The position numbers were made by a program, and so were the translations under genes. Under the pieces are notes generated by a model, which was not told where the DNA came from, searched no databases, and worked only from the letters and a program-made list of their open reading frames with translations. From Porphyromonadaceae bacterium UBA7048 (GTDB lineage Bacteria > Bacteroidota > Bacteroidia > Bacteroidales > Muribaculaceae), in assembly GCA_002493945.1 (NCBI GenBank), contig DLAL01000049.1:1-30405 (forward strand): a stretch of DNA of 30,405 nt, written 5' to 3'. This document shows, piece after piece, positions 7,941-16,645 of the stretch. Numbering within the stretch: position 1 is the first letter of the stretch; each line of letters begins with the position of its first letter.

Positions 7941-10558
7941 CGGCGTGTGCTTACGAATATTCCGGCGAGGGCAAGAAGGTAGATGAGCGACACACAGGCG
8001 TAGGCTACGGCCGAAGTGGTGTGTATCGACTCAGGCTCGAAGGTCATCTCTATCCTGTGGCGTCCGGCAGGGATGGCCAGGGCGCGGAGGACATAGTTGA
8101 CACGGGCCAGTGCGGCAGGCTTGCCGTCAATGGTGGCCTTCCAACCCCAGGGGAAGTATATCTCGGAGAATACGCCGATGCCGCCGCGTGCGGTGACTGC
8201 GTCGTAGGTGACGGTATTGGGCGTATATGAGGTCATCACGATGGTGTCGCCGGGCACGAGCGACGGCTCCTGCGACAGGGCCTCGGCGAAGCGGCGGTCG
8301 GCCACGGCCTGACGGCTGAAGTCCATCTTCGAGGCGTCGAGAGCGGCCATCTCGGCATCAGCGCCGTCCACCCAGATGACTGAGTCGACGAGCCACGCGT
8401 TGCCCAGGGCGTTGTCGTTGCGGACGAGCGGGCGGTCCTGCTCGCCGGTGATGATATAGCGCGCATTGAGCATGTCGGCCACGCCGTAGGCCGTGCGGAG
8501 CATGGCTGCGACACCGGCGTTGGCAGGGTCGTCGAGCTCGGGGGCGTCGGGCATGTATCCGGCCTGAAGCATAGGCTGCATCTTGCGCTGTATCAGGTCC
8601 TCGTAGCGGTTGAGCTTGGCGGCGTGGTAGCCTCCCACCATGTGGTGGAAGTAGGAGCGGTCGGCCTGCCAGAATCCCGGTATGTCGAATACTCGGTAGT
8701 GGCCCTTGCCGTCGGCCAGTATCTGACGGTCAAGGTCGTCGGGCTGCAGCTGTATCTCGCCCGAGGGATGCGCCGGGCCGAACGACGAGTGCGACACATA
8801 GCGCTTGTCGGCCATGTAGAGGTCGAGCGTAGTGCTCAGTCCCACGACGCCCACGGCAAGCCCGAGGCGTGTCTTGCGGCTCACGTAGAGGGCTATGGCG
8901 CCGGCGGCAATGGCCAGGAAGAGGAGCGAGCGCAGGCCGTCGGTGCGCACCATGCCGTGGCGCAGCGAGGTGATGGCCTCGACATTGGCCGGATTGGCCA
9001 GCGAGTACTGGTAGAGAATCTGCGCTATCTGCTGCTCGTCGTAGCCCGATGCCTTGGCATAGTCGGCGAGCTGCTTGAGGATTATCTCGCTGTTGGAGCG
9101 GTCGGTGTCGTTGATGGCCGCGCCGTAGATACCGGGGGCGACGACGGCGGCGAAGCAGATGAGGGCCGAGCCTCCGAAGCCCGCAAGGAGCGGTGTGCGG
9201 TAGCGGCTCCACGCCTCGGCTCCGGCCTCGAATATGCGCACGAGGGCCAGTATGGCCAGCAGCGGCATGGCGAACTCGACCACAACCAGAATGCTCTCGA
9301 CGGCACGGAACTTGCTGTACATCGGGAAGTGATATATCATCCAGTCGGTCAGCCACATGGCGTTATAGCCGAGCGAGAGAAGTATGGCGATGACGGTCGA
9401 GGCGAGCATGGCCCACTTCACAGGGCCCTTGACGATGAAGCAGCCCACGATGAAGAGGGCGGCTATGATGATGCCGGGATAGACCGGGCCGTTGGTGCCT
9501 TCGGAGTCGTTGAAGTACTGCGACATATAGGGCAGCAGGGGCGACTGCTGCGCATACGCCGAGGCGCCGTCGAGCTTGTCGAGAGTCATTCCGGTCATCG
9601 CTCCGGCCTCGGGACGCGCCGAGGCGCCGCCCTTGACGTTGGGTACGAAAAGGGTGAAGAGTTCCGACGGTCCGTAGCTCCAGCCTACGATGTCGGACTT
9701 GGGAAGTCCGCCGGTGGGACGCTCGGCAGGCGCGCTGTCGTCGGCAGCGGTCAGAGGAGTCAGTTCTGACTGCGAGCGCTTGGTCTCCTTGGTGTACTCG
9801 TAGGTATTGTAGAGCGACGGGGCGTTGGCACCGAGGGCAAGTGCTCCGGCACCGATGGCGATGGCCGATGCGGCACACCAGCGTCGGACGGTCCTGGTGC
9901 GTATGGCCTCTATGAGGTAGCATATGGCGAGGATGACCATCACGATGCCGAAGTAGTAGCTCATCTGCGGATGGTTGGCGTTGAGCTGGAGCATGGCGAA
10001 GAGCGCCGTCAGGGCGGCTCCGGTCACGTAGCGGCCCTGATAAAGGAGTATCACACCGGCGATGGTCGGGGGTATGTAGCTGAGGGTGACGAACTTCCAT
10101 ATGTGTCCGGCACCTATGATGATGACGAAATAAGTGGAGAATCCCCACGCCACGGCGCCTATGAGCGCGTAGTACCACCGCAGCTTCAGCGCGAAGAGCA
10201 GGATGAGGAATCCGAACATCATCATGAAGAGCAGATTCGACGGAGCGGGAAGGCCGAGGCCGTAGACACTGTTGAGCCACGTGAAGAGGCTGTTCGACGG
10301 ATATGACGGCGAAATCTGGAAGGTGGGCATGCCTCCGAAGAGCGCGTCGGTCCACAGCGCTTTCTCGCCTGTGGCCTGCTCGAAGAGCTTGCCTTCCTGA
10401 CCGTTGGCGGCGCCCTGCTGCATGTCGGGCTGCTGCAGGCTGTTGCCGTCGAAGTTGTCGGGATAGAAGAAGGCTACGGCCAGCACGGCCATCACCACTA
10501 CCGACACGAAGAAGCCCCATACCTGCTGGCGCCCCAATATCTCTTTAATCCTGTTCAT
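7925..10558 (-). CDS. YfhO-family polytopic membrane protein
   Basis: An 877-residue integral membrane protein. It begins with a membrane segment (about residues 13-31), then a loop rich in Gln/Asp, then many hydrophobic segments through about residue 580 (for example LLFMMMFGFLILLFALKL, then YALIGAVAWGFSTYFVIIIG). A large extracytoplasmic C-terminal domain ending in a YFPWGWKATIDGKP motif follows, and one last membrane helix lies near the end. That layout and the C-terminal 'WGWKATIDG.' region are typical of the YfhO family, whose studied Gram-positive members help attach sugars to lipoteichoic acid. In Bacteroidota the substrate is unknown, but a GT-C-like glycosylation role at the membrane is a reasonable inference. 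It has its own promoter and overlaps the downstream methyltransferase-like gene. Confidence 0.85.
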   Translation of the reverse strand: MNRIKEILGRQQVWGFFVSVVVMAVLAVAFFYPDNFDGNSLQQPDMQQGAANGQEGKLFEQATGEKALWTDALFGGMPTFQISPSYPSNSLFTWLNSVYGLGLPAPSNLLFMMMFGFLILLFALKLRWYYALIGAVAWGFSTYFVIIIGAGHIWKFVTLSYIPPTIAGVILLYQGRYVTGAALTALFAMLQLNANHPQMSYYFGIVMVILAICYLIEAIRTRTVRRWCAASAIAIGAGALALGANAPSLYNTYEYTKETKRSQSELTPLTAADDSAPAERPTGGLPKSDIVGWSYGPSELFTLFVPNVKGGASARPEAGAMTGMTLDKLDGASAYAQQSPLLPYMSQYFNDSEGTNGPVYPGIIIAALFIVGCFIVKGPVKWAMLASTVIAILLSLGYNAMWLTDWMIYHFPMYSKFRAVESILVVVEFAMPLLAILALVRIFEAGAEAWSRYRTPLLAGFGGSALICFAAVVAPGIYGAAINDTDRSNSEIILKQLADYAKASGYDEQQIAQILYQYSLANPANVEAITSLRHGMVRTDGLRSLLFLAIAAGAIALYVSRKTRLGLAVGVVGLSTTLDLYMADKRYVSHSSFGPAHPSGEIQLQPDDLDRQILADGKGHYRVFDIPGFWQADRSYFHHMVGGYHAAKLNRYEDLIQRKMQPMLQAGYMPDAPELDDPANAGVAAMLRTAYGVADMLNARYIITGEQDRPLVRNDNALGNAWLVDSVIWVDGADAEMAALDASKMDFSRQAVADRRFAEALSQEPSLVPGDTIVMTSYTPNTVTYDAVTARGGIGVFSEIYFPWGWKATIDGKPAALARVNYVLRALAIPAGRHRIEMTFEPESIHTTSAVAYACVSLIYLLALAGIFVSTRRCKES

Positions 10559-10585
10559 AATGATGCGATAGGTCTAATTAATCGG

Positions 10586-10593
10586 CAAAGTTA
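10586..10593 (-). promoter_or_regulatory. -7 element of the YfhO gene promoter
   Basis: TAACTTTG on the minus strand, 27 bp before the ATG of the YfhO gene, fits the Bacteroidota TAnnTTTG -7 element. I see no good TTTG at the -33 position. Confidence 0.55.
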
Positions 10594-10611
10594 AGGTTTT
10601 TCCGCGACACG

Positions 10612-11712
10612 TCAGTCCTGTTTCGAGCAAATTTCGACCTGCTGGCGCACGGACTCTTCGTGAATGGCCGAGAGAATGTTGCTCACGAAGTCGGCCGAGA
10701 GGTCGAGCCGGGCGGCATCGTCGACGCGGTTCTGCATGAGGTCGTTGTAGCGGCCTGACTGCACCACCGACATGCTGTGCTCGCGCTTGTAGCGGCCAAT
10801 CTCGCGGGCGAGGGCCATGCGCTTGCCCAGCAGTTCGAGCAGTTCTATGTCGATGCGGTCGATGCTGTCGCGCAGCTGCGAGAGGGATTCTGTGCTCGAC
10901 GATGCGGTGTGGCGCCTCAGTCCGGCCAGTATGGCGGCAAGCTCGGCCGGCGTGACCTGCTGGGCCGAGTCGCTCAGGGCCGACGCAGGGTCGCAGTGGC
11001 TCTCTATCATCAGGCCGTCGAAGCCCATGTCGAGCGCCTGCTGCGACAGCGAGGCTATGTATTCGCGCCGTCCGCCCAGATGGCTGGGGTCGCAGATGAC
11101 CGGAAGCGACGGGATGCGGCGCCGCAGCTCGATAGGGATGCGCCACTTGGGCGGATTGCGGTAGATATGCTTGCCGTACGAACTGAAGCCGCGGTGTATG
11201 GCTCCGAGCCGACGGATGCCGGCACGGTAGATGCGCTCAAGCGCGCCTATCCACAGCTCAAGGTCGGGATTGACGGGATTCTTGACCAGCACGGGTATGC
11301 TCTCACGGAGTCCGGAAGGCAGCGCGGCCAGTCCGTCGGCGATATCCTGGACGGCGAAGGGGTTGGCCGTGGTGCGCGCGCCTATCCACAGCACGTCGAT
11401 ACCGGCGGCCAGGGCCTCTTCGAGATGGGCACGAGAGGCCACCTCGGTGGCCGTGAGCATGCCGGTGCGCTCCCTGACCTTCCCGAGCCACTGCAGGGCA
11501 GGCGAGCCTATGCCCTCGAAGCCCCCGGGCTTGGTGCGCGGCTTCCACACTCCGCCACGGAATATGCGTATGCCGCCGGCGGCAAGGGCGTCGGCTGTAT
11601 CAAGTACCTGTCGCTCGCTCTCGGCACTGCACGGTCCGGCGAGCACTATAGGGTCGCTCCCGAAGAGCGGCTCTTCGAAAAGCGGTTGTATATCATCGAA
11701 AATCATATACAT
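10612..11712 (-). CDS. bifunctional DAHP synthase / chorismate mutase
   Basis: A 366-residue fusion. Residues about 15-260 are a class I-beta type 3-deoxy-7-phosphoheptulonate synthase, with GPCSAES near the start, the FRGGVWKPRTKPGGFEG substrate loop and the CDPSHLGGRREY and GLMIESHCDP metal/phosphate motifs. It joins phosphoenolpyruvate and erythrose 4-phosphate in the first step of the shikimate pathway. About 270-360 form an AroQ-type (type II) chorismate mutase: LRDSIDRIDIELLELLGKR, then EIGRYK. It makes prephenate, the branch to Phe and Tyr. Having the mutase at the C-terminus is the arrangement usual in Bacteroidetes; Bacillus has the reverse order. A mutase fused to the synthase often lets prephenate or chorismate feed back on the synthase. 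The start may be either of two near-adjacent ATGs (MYM...). Confidence 0.93.
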   Translation of the reverse strand: MYMIFDDIQPLFEEPLFGSDPIVLAGPCSAESERQVLDTADALAAGGIRIFRGGVWKPRTKPGGFEGIGSPALQWLGKVRERTGMLTATEVASRAHLEEALAAGIDVLWIGARTTANPFAVQDIADGLAALPSGLRESIPVLVKNPVNPDLELWIGALERIYRAGIRRLGAIHRGFSSYGKHIYRNPPKWRIPIELRRRIPSLPVICDPSHLGGRREYIASLSQQALDMGFDGLMIESHCDPASALSDSAQQVTPAELAAILAGLRRHTASSSTESLSQLRDSIDRIDIELLELLGKRMALAREIGRYKREHSMSVVQSGRYNDLMQNRVDDAARLDLSADFVSNILSAIHEESVRQQVEICSKQD

Positions 11713-11804
11713 ATAACGTCAGTACCCGGCCATATCATATACGGCTCCGCTGAAAAATTTCACTCTTTTATCGTGCCGTATGATGCCGATACAGAAAAAA
11801 ACAG

Positions 11805-11812
11805 TAACTTTG
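11805..11812 (+). promoter_or_regulatory. -7 element of the GH20 hexosaminidase promoter
   Basis: TAACTTTG lies 34 bp before the ATG at 11847, in the 134-bp divergent gap with the DAHP synthase gene. It fits TAnnTTTG. No clear -33 TTTG is seen, and no matching element is seen for the divergent gene. Confidence 0.6.
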
Positions 11813-11846
11813 TCCCTGATTATTCACAACCTTTAATCAACAATAC

Positions 11847-14174
11847 ATGAATTATCTTAAATTATTCGCCGCCGCTGCAGTGCCGGCCCTGATGGCAGGG
11901 TGCTCGGGCACCGAGTCGCAGGCATCCTACGACGTGATTCCCACGCCCTGTGAGGTGACCGTCGATGCCGCTGCCGCTCCTTTCGTCCTGTCATCGTCAA
12001 CTCCCGTGGTATACACCGAAGGCGACTCGGTACTGGCCCGCTATGCCGGATTCCTCGCCGAGTATGTGAAGGACCAGACTGGTATCAGCCTCAGCGTTAA
12101 GCCCGGCGACCCGATGGCCGCCAAAGCCTCAATCGTGCTCACCGCCGACAACGGAGGCAAGAATCCCGAAGGCTACGTGCTCAATGTCAGCGAAGGAGGC
12201 GTGAACATCGCCGGCAATACGGCCGCAGGCACATTCTACGGCGTGCAGACCCTCCGCAAGTCAATTCCCGCAGAGAAAGTCGACAAGGTGCTCCTGCCTG
12301 CCGTGACCATCAACGACGAACCGCGCTTCGCCTACCGAGGCGGACACCTCGACGTGTCGCGCCACTTCTTCCCGGCCGACTCCGTCAAGACATACATCGA
12401 CATGCTGGCCATGCACAACATCAACCGCTTCCACTGGCATCTGACCGATGACCAGGGCTGGCGCATCGAGATCAAGAGCCGTCCGCGCCTCACCGAGGTG
12501 GGCTCGCACCGCGACGGCACCATCATAGGCCGCACCCACGACTATGACTCCATCCCCGTAGACGGATTCTACACAAGCGAGGAGCTCAAGGACATCGTGA
12601 AGTACGCCGCAGACCGCAACATCGAGATTATCCCCGAAGTCGACCTTCCCGGACATATGCTGGCAGCCCTCGAGTCATATCCCGAACTCGGCTGCACCGG
12701 AGGCCCGTACAAGGTGTGGGGCCGCTGGGGCGTGGCTGAGGACGTGCTGTGCGCCGGCAATCCCGAGACTCTGAAGTTCCTCGACGACGTATTCTCGGAG
12801 CTGGTGGACATCTTCCCCTCGAAGGTATATCACATCGGCGGTGACGAATGTCCGAAGGTGCGCTGGAAAGAGTGCAAGGTATGTCAGTCAGCGGCCGACC
12901 GTCTCGGATTCCGCAACGACAGCCACGGCACACGCGAGGCCAAGCTGCAGAACTACGTGATGCACCACGTGGCCGACTTCCTGGCCCAGCACGGACGCCG
13001 TGTGATAGGCTGGGACGAAGTGCTCGACAGTGACTTCTCCGAAAACGCCATGGTGATGTCGTGGCGCGGCGAACAGGGCGGCATCGAAGGCGCACGCCGC
13101 GGACATGACGTCATCATGACTCCGTGCCCCTACCTCTACTTCGACTACTATCAGACCGGCGACACCGAGAACGAACCCCTCGCCATCGGCGGGTATATCC
13201 CCGTAGAGAAAGTGTACGGCTACGAGCCCGTCCCCGGAGTCCTCACCGAAGATGAGGCCAAGCACATCAAGGGCGTTCAGGCCAACGTATGGACCGAGTT
13301 CATACCCACCTTCAGCCAGGTACAGTACATGGCACTCCCCCGCTTCGGCGCCCTCAGCGAAGTGCAGTGGACCCGCAAAGGCACGCGCAACGACTTCGAC
13401 GAGTTCGCAGCACGCCTCACACGCATGACCGACCTCTACAAAAATCAGGGCTGGAACTTCGCCACACATATCTTCGATATCCACGACAAGCGCGTCATCG
13501 ACACCAAGGCAGGCACTGTCACCGTGTCGCTCGGCACCTACGACAACGCTCCCGTCCACTACACTCTCGACGGCACCGAGCCCACAGAGAACAGCCCCGT
13601 CTTCACTGAGCCTATCGTGATGTCGGAAGCCGTGCAGCTCAACGCCCTGGCATTCCGCGACGGCAAGCCCGGACGCCTGTACAGCAACACCGTAGCCTTC
13701 AGCAAGGCCACCGGCAAGCCCGTCACCCTCAACGAGCAGCCCGTGGAGCGCTTCACCTTCGGCGGCGCGCCCATGCTCACCGACGGCACATATGGCTCGC
13801 CCACTTATGCCGACGGCCACTGGCTGGGCTTCCAGGTTCCCGTAGTCGAGGCAACCATCGACCTGGAGACTCCTCAGACCATCAGCAAGGCATCGATACG
13901 CAACAAGGTGGCCACGGCCGACTGGATATTCGATGCCCGCAGCTTCGAAGTCCTCGTCTCGGCCGACGGCAAGGAGTACACCTCCGTGGCTAAGACGGAC
14001 ATCCCCGAGATGGTGGTCCACACGACCAAAATCAATGAACACGCCCTCGAATTCGAACCCGTCGAGGCACGCTATGTCAAGTTCCGCATCGGCTCCGAAG
14101 CCTCGATGCCCCAGTGGCACTACGCCCCCGGCCGTCAGGCTCTGCTATTCCTTGACGAACTGAACCTATACTGA
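11847..14174 (+). CDS. secreted GH20 beta-N-acetylhexosaminidase lipoprotein
   Basis: A 775-residue exo-glycosidase that removes terminal beta-GlcNAc/GalNAc, probably from host glycans or chitooligosaccharides. A lipoprotein signal (LMAGC, Cys19) predicts anchoring in the envelope, probably at the outer membrane. An N-terminal GH20b-like domain (about 28-155) precedes the catalytic barrel (about 160-510). The barrel carries RGGHLDVSRHFF, FHWHLTDDQGWR, the HIGGDECPK motif with the catalytic Asp333-Glu334 pair, and WTEFIPTFSQVQYMALPR. After it come a small beta domain with the HYTLDGTEPT pattern (about 555-620), and a C-terminal discoidin/CBM32-like domain ending FLDELNLY. It stands alone, with no SusC/SusD pair or regulator nearby, so it is not part of a visible polysaccharide-utilisation locus. 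Confidence 0.95.
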   Translation: MNYLKLFAAAAVPALMAGCSGTESQASYDVIPTPCEVTVDAAAAPFVLSSSTPVVYTEGDSVLARYAGFLAEYVKDQTGISLSVKPGDPMAAKASIVLTADNGGKNPEGYVLNVSEGGVNIAGNTAAGTFYGVQTLRKSIPAEKVDKVLLPAVTINDEPRFAYRGGHLDVSRHFFPADSVKTYIDMLAMHNINRFHWHLTDDQGWRIEIKSRPRLTEVGSHRDGTIIGRTHDYDSIPVDGFYTSEELKDIVKYAADRNIEIIPEVDLPGHMLAALESYPELGCTGGPYKVWGRWGVAEDVLCAGNPETLKFLDDVFSELVDIFPSKVYHIGGDECPKVRWKECKVCQSAADRLGFRNDSHGTREAKLQNYVMHHVADFLAQHGRRVIGWDEVLDSDFSENAMVMSWRGEQGGIEGARRGHDVIMTPCPYLYFDYYQTGDTENEPLAIGGYIPVEKVYGYEPVPGVLTEDEAKHIKGVQANVWTEFIPTFSQVQYMALPRFGALSEVQWTRKGTRNDFDEFAARLTRMTDLYKNQGWNFATHIFDIHDKRVIDTKAGTVTVSLGTYDNAPVHYTLDGTEPTENSPVFTEPIVMSEAVQLNALAFRDGKPGRLYSNTVAFSKATGKPVTLNEQPVERFTFGGAPMLTDGTYGSPTYADGHWLGFQVPVVEATIDLETPQTISKASIRNKVATADWIFDARSFEVLVSADGKEYTSVAKTDIPEMVVHTTKINEHALEFEPVEARYVKFRIGSEASMPQWHYAPGRQALLFLDELNLY

Positions 14175-14202
14175 TACGCGCTTACAGCGCCTTATAATCT
14201 GA

Positions 14203-14239
14203 CGGAGGCTGTGGCTAAGAAAAATAGCCACAGCCTCCG
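14203..14239 (+). terminator. strong hairpin after the hexosaminidase gene
   Basis: A perfect 15-bp stem (CGGAGGCTGTGGCTA at 14203-14217, its complement at 14225-14239) with a 7-nt loop lies 28 bp after the stop codon. No T-run follows, which is common for Bacteroidota terminators. Confidence 0.7.
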
Positions 14240-14352
14240 GTGCGTATAGAAACATCCAGAAAATCCGAAGTGAGCCGGATTGACTGCATCATAGCCGTGC
14301 CCTTATTAATCCCTCATTCAGATACCACTCAACGATTATATGCGAAAAAGTG

Positions 14353-14383
14353 TTTCTTATATAAGAAAGTTTCGTTATCTTTG
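14353..14383 (+). promoter_or_regulatory. promoter with 16-bp palindromic operator before the MNT antitoxin
   Basis: TTTCTTATATAAGAAA (14353-14368) is a perfect 16-bp palindrome. It sits just upstream of TATCTTTG (14376-14383), a good TAnnTTTG -7 element, and covers the expected -33 site and most of the spacer. That is where a repressor would block transcription. Autoregulation by the MNT protein or its complex is an inference. Confidence 0.6.
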
Positions 14384-14403
14384 CATCTGAAACCCAACCA
14401 TCT

Positions 14404-14712
14404 ATGAAGTTGATTGAACTTAACCTGCAACGCATCATCGATCTTTGCCGAAAGCATAAGGTGAAGACCCTGTCGGTCTTTGGCTCTATCCTTACAGATA
14501 GATTCAACGACAACAGCGATGTAGACTTGCTCGTTGACTTCGAGCCGACCGACCATGAGACATTCGATTACGTCAGCAATTATTTCGGCTTCCGTGATGC
14601 GCTCGAAATGCTGTTCAACCGTAAAGTCGATTTAATCGAAGAAAAAGGCTTGCGGAATAAGTATTTCATAGCTAATGTAAACCGCACAAAACAACTGATT
14701 TATGGCTGTTGA
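14404..14712 (+). CDS. MNT-domain nucleotidyltransferase (MntA-like antitoxin), probably orphan
   Basis: A 102-residue minimal nucleotidyltransferase. The active-site motif is intact: FGS near residue 27, then SDVDLLVDF with two aspartates, and a third acidic site in KVDLIEE. In HEPN/MNT toxin-antitoxin pairs, such an MntA-type enzyme AMPylates and inactivates the HEPN RNase toxin. Here the next frame overlaps the end of this gene by 11 bp, as in such pairs, but it encodes only a 25-residue stump of a HEPN protein. The gene is visibly more A+T-rich than the core genes around it, suggesting horizontal acquisition. Whether it now acts on another HEPN protein elsewhere in the genome cannot be seen here. 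Confidence 0.85.
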   Translation: MKLIELNLQRIIDLCRKHKVKTLSVFGSILTDRFNDNSDVDLLVDFEPTDHETFDYVSNYFGFRDALEMLFNRKVDLIEEKGLRNKYFIANVNRTKQLIYGC

Positions 14713-14779
14713 GGAAGTTCTGACATATCTTCAGGACGTATTGGATGCTATAAATGATATGCTATTTGGCAATTTTTAG
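14702..14779 (+). pseudogene. stump of a HEPN toxin gene
   Basis: A frame starting ATG within the end of the MNT gene reads MAVEEVLTYLQDVLDAINDM and stops after 25 codons. It looks like helix 1 of a HEPN-domain toxin, which normally runs to roughly 100-140 residues. The catalytic RxxxxH motif would lie further on and is absent. The 11-bp overlap copies the usual MNT-HEPN arrangement. With only about 20 informative residues the family call is an inference from position and helix pattern. Confidence 0.5.
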
Positions 14780-14812
14780 TACGGGATGTTTTTTTATTAG
14801 CGTGTAAAGCGT

Positions 14813-14820
14813 TAATTTTG
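14813..14820 (+). promoter_or_regulatory. -7 element of the cdd promoter
   Basis: TAATTTTG lies 22 bp before the cdd ATG and fits TAnnTTTG. A T-rich run (about 14789-14796) occupies the -33 position. Confidence 0.6.
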
Positions 14821-14842
14821 CATACTAATAATTATATCACTC

Positions 14843-15316
14843 ATGAAAGACCTCGAACTGATAACCCATATAAAGGCAAAGGCTTACGCAGAACTGGACG
14901 ATACGGAACGGCAGCTCACGGAGCTGGCCATCAAATCGACGGCAGGCTCGTATGCGCCTTACAGTCACTTCAACGTCGGAGCGGCCATCCTGCTCGACAA
15001 CGGACAGACCGTGACAGGCGCCAATCAGGAGAATGTGGCATTCCCCTCGGGAACGTGCGCCGAACGGTCGGCGTGCTTCTATGCCGGAGCCAACTATCCG
15101 CAGGCTCATTTCATGATGATAGCCATAGCGGCGAAAGACAGCAGCGGCGAACTCACGGCACAGCCCACGGCTCCCTGCGGCGCATGCCGCCAGGCACTGT
15201 TAGAGTACGAGATGCGCGCCGGACACGACGTGCCCGTCCTGCTGGCCGGACGCGACTGCGTGTACCGCCTCGACTCGGTGCACTCGCTGCTTCCGCTCTC
15301 TTTCACGGAGTTTTGA
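14843..15316 (+). CDS. cdd: cytidine deaminase
   Basis: A 157-residue enzyme of the small, homotetrameric zinc type, deaminating cytidine and deoxycytidine to uridine and deoxyuridine in pyrimidine salvage. The signatures are complete: SYAPYSHFNVGAA near 36-48 for ribose binding, the TCAERSA motif with zinc ligand Cys72 and catalytic Glu74, and PCGACRQ with the other two zinc cysteines near 112 and 115. It starts a run with tyrS, 34 bp downstream, and has its own promoter. Confidence 0.95.
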   Translation: MKDLELITHIKAKAYAELDDTERQLTELAIKSTAGSYAPYSHFNVGAAILLDNGQTVTGANQENVAFPSGTCAERSACFYAGANYPQAHFMMIAIAAKDSSGELTAQPTAPCGACRQALLEYEMRAGHDVPVLLAGRDCVYRLDSVHSLLPLSFTEF

Positions 15317-15350
15317 CACATACAGATAATCCCCAAGCACAACATAAATC

Positions 15351-16643
15351 ATGGACTTTATAGAAGAACTCACCTGGCGCGGCATGATTCACACGATGAT
15401 GCCCGGCACGGATGAACAGCTCCGCAAGGAGATGACCACTGCATACCTCGGCATCGACCCCACGGCCGACAGCCTCCACATAGGACACCTCTGCGGCGTG
15501 ATGATGCTCCGCCACTTCCAGCGCTGCGGCCACAAGCCCCTGGCCCTCATAGGCGGCGCCACCGGCATGATCGGCGACCCCTCGGGTAAATCGGCAGAAC
15601 GCAATCTGCTCGACGAAGCCACTCTCCGCCACAATCAGGAAGCCATCAAGAAGCAGCTGGCCAAGTTCCTCGACTTCGACAGCAACGCGCCCAACCGCGC
15701 CGAGCTGGTGAACAACTACGACTGGATGCACGACGTGAGCTTCCTCGACTTCGCACGCGAGATAGGCAAGCACATCACCGTCAACTACATGATGGCCAAG
15801 GACTCCGTGCAGAAGCGCCTCAACGGCGAGGCCCGCGACGGCCTGAGCTTCACCGAGTTCACATACCAGCTCCTGCAGGGCAACGACTTCCTGCATCTCT
15901 ATCAGGCCAAGAACTGCAAGCTGCAGCTCGGCGGCTCGGACCAGTGGGGCAACATCACCACCGGCGCCGAACTGATACGCCGCAAGCTCGGCGGCGAGGT
16001 ATTCGCCCTGACCTGTCCCCTGATCACGAAGGCTGACGGCGGCAAGTTCGGCAAGACCGAAAGCGGCAACGTATGGCTCGACCCGGCCCGCACGTCGCCC
16101 TACAAGTTCTATCAGTTCTGGCTCAACGTGAGCGACACCGACGCCGAGAAGTACATCAAGATATTCACCTCGCTGAGCAAGGAGGAAATCGACGCCCTCA
16201 CCGAGGAGCAGAAAGCCGACCCGGGCCGCCGTCCCCTCCAGCACCGTCTGGCTCGCGAAATCACCATCATGGTGCACAGCGAGCGCGACTACGAGGCCGC
16301 CGTCGAGGCTTCGCAGATACTCTTCAGCAACAAGGCCGCCGAGACGCTCCACACCATCGACGAGGCTACGCTGCTGGATGTATTCGAAGGCGTGCCGACA
16401 TTCGAGGTGAGCCGCGCCGACATCGAGGCCGGTATCCGCATGGGCGACCTGCTGACCGACAAGGCAGCCGTATTCCCCTCCAAGGCCGAGTACCGCAAGC
16501 TCGTGCAGGGCGGCGGCTTCTCCATCAACAAGGAGAAGGTGACCGACCCGCAGATTCAGGCTTCTACTTCGATGCTTCTGAACGACCGCTACATCATCGT
16601 GCAGAAAGGCAAGAAACAGTATTACCTCCTTATAGTGAAATAA
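15351..16643 (+). CDS. tyrS: tyrosyl-tRNA synthetase
   Basis: A 430-residue class I aminoacyl-tRNA synthetase that charges tRNA-Tyr. It carries the HIGH motif (HIGHL at 43-47), the GDPSGKSAER loop, the tyrosine-binding QGNDF and QLGGSDQWGN motifs, and a KMSKS-loop variant (KFGKT at 232-236). A C-terminal S4-like RNA-binding domain (FPSKAEYRKLVQGGGFSINK near 382-401) completes the TyrRS-B-like layout. Length is usual for the family. The next gene starts 2 bp after its stop. Confidence 0.96.
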   Translation: MDFIEELTWRGMIHTMMPGTDEQLRKEMTTAYLGIDPTADSLHIGHLCGVMMLRHFQRCGHKPLALIGGATGMIGDPSGKSAERNLLDEATLRHNQEAIKKQLAKFLDFDSNAPNRAELVNNYDWMHDVSFLDFAREIGKHITVNYMMAKDSVQKRLNGEARDGLSFTEFTYQLLQGNDFLHLYQAKNCKLQLGGSDQWGNITTGAELIRRKLGGEVFALTCPLITKADGGKFGKTESGNVWLDPARTSPYKFYQFWLNVSDTDAEKYIKIFTSLSKEEIDALTEEQKADPGRRPLQHRLAREITIMVHSERDYEAAVEASQILFSNKAAETLHTIDEATLLDVFEGVPTFEVSRADIEAGIRMGDLLTDKAAVFPSKAEYRKLVQGGGFSINKEKVTDPQIQASTSMLLNDRYIIVQKGKKQYYLLIVK

Positions 16644-16645
16644 TT

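Noticed and set aside
11713..11846. Promoter for the DAHP synthase/chorismate mutase gene
   Set aside because: I looked for TAnnTTTG on the minus strand and found no convincing element, so none is listed.
15303..16352. Open minus-strand frame opposite tyrS
   Set aside because: No recognisable domain; tyrS has all its motifs.
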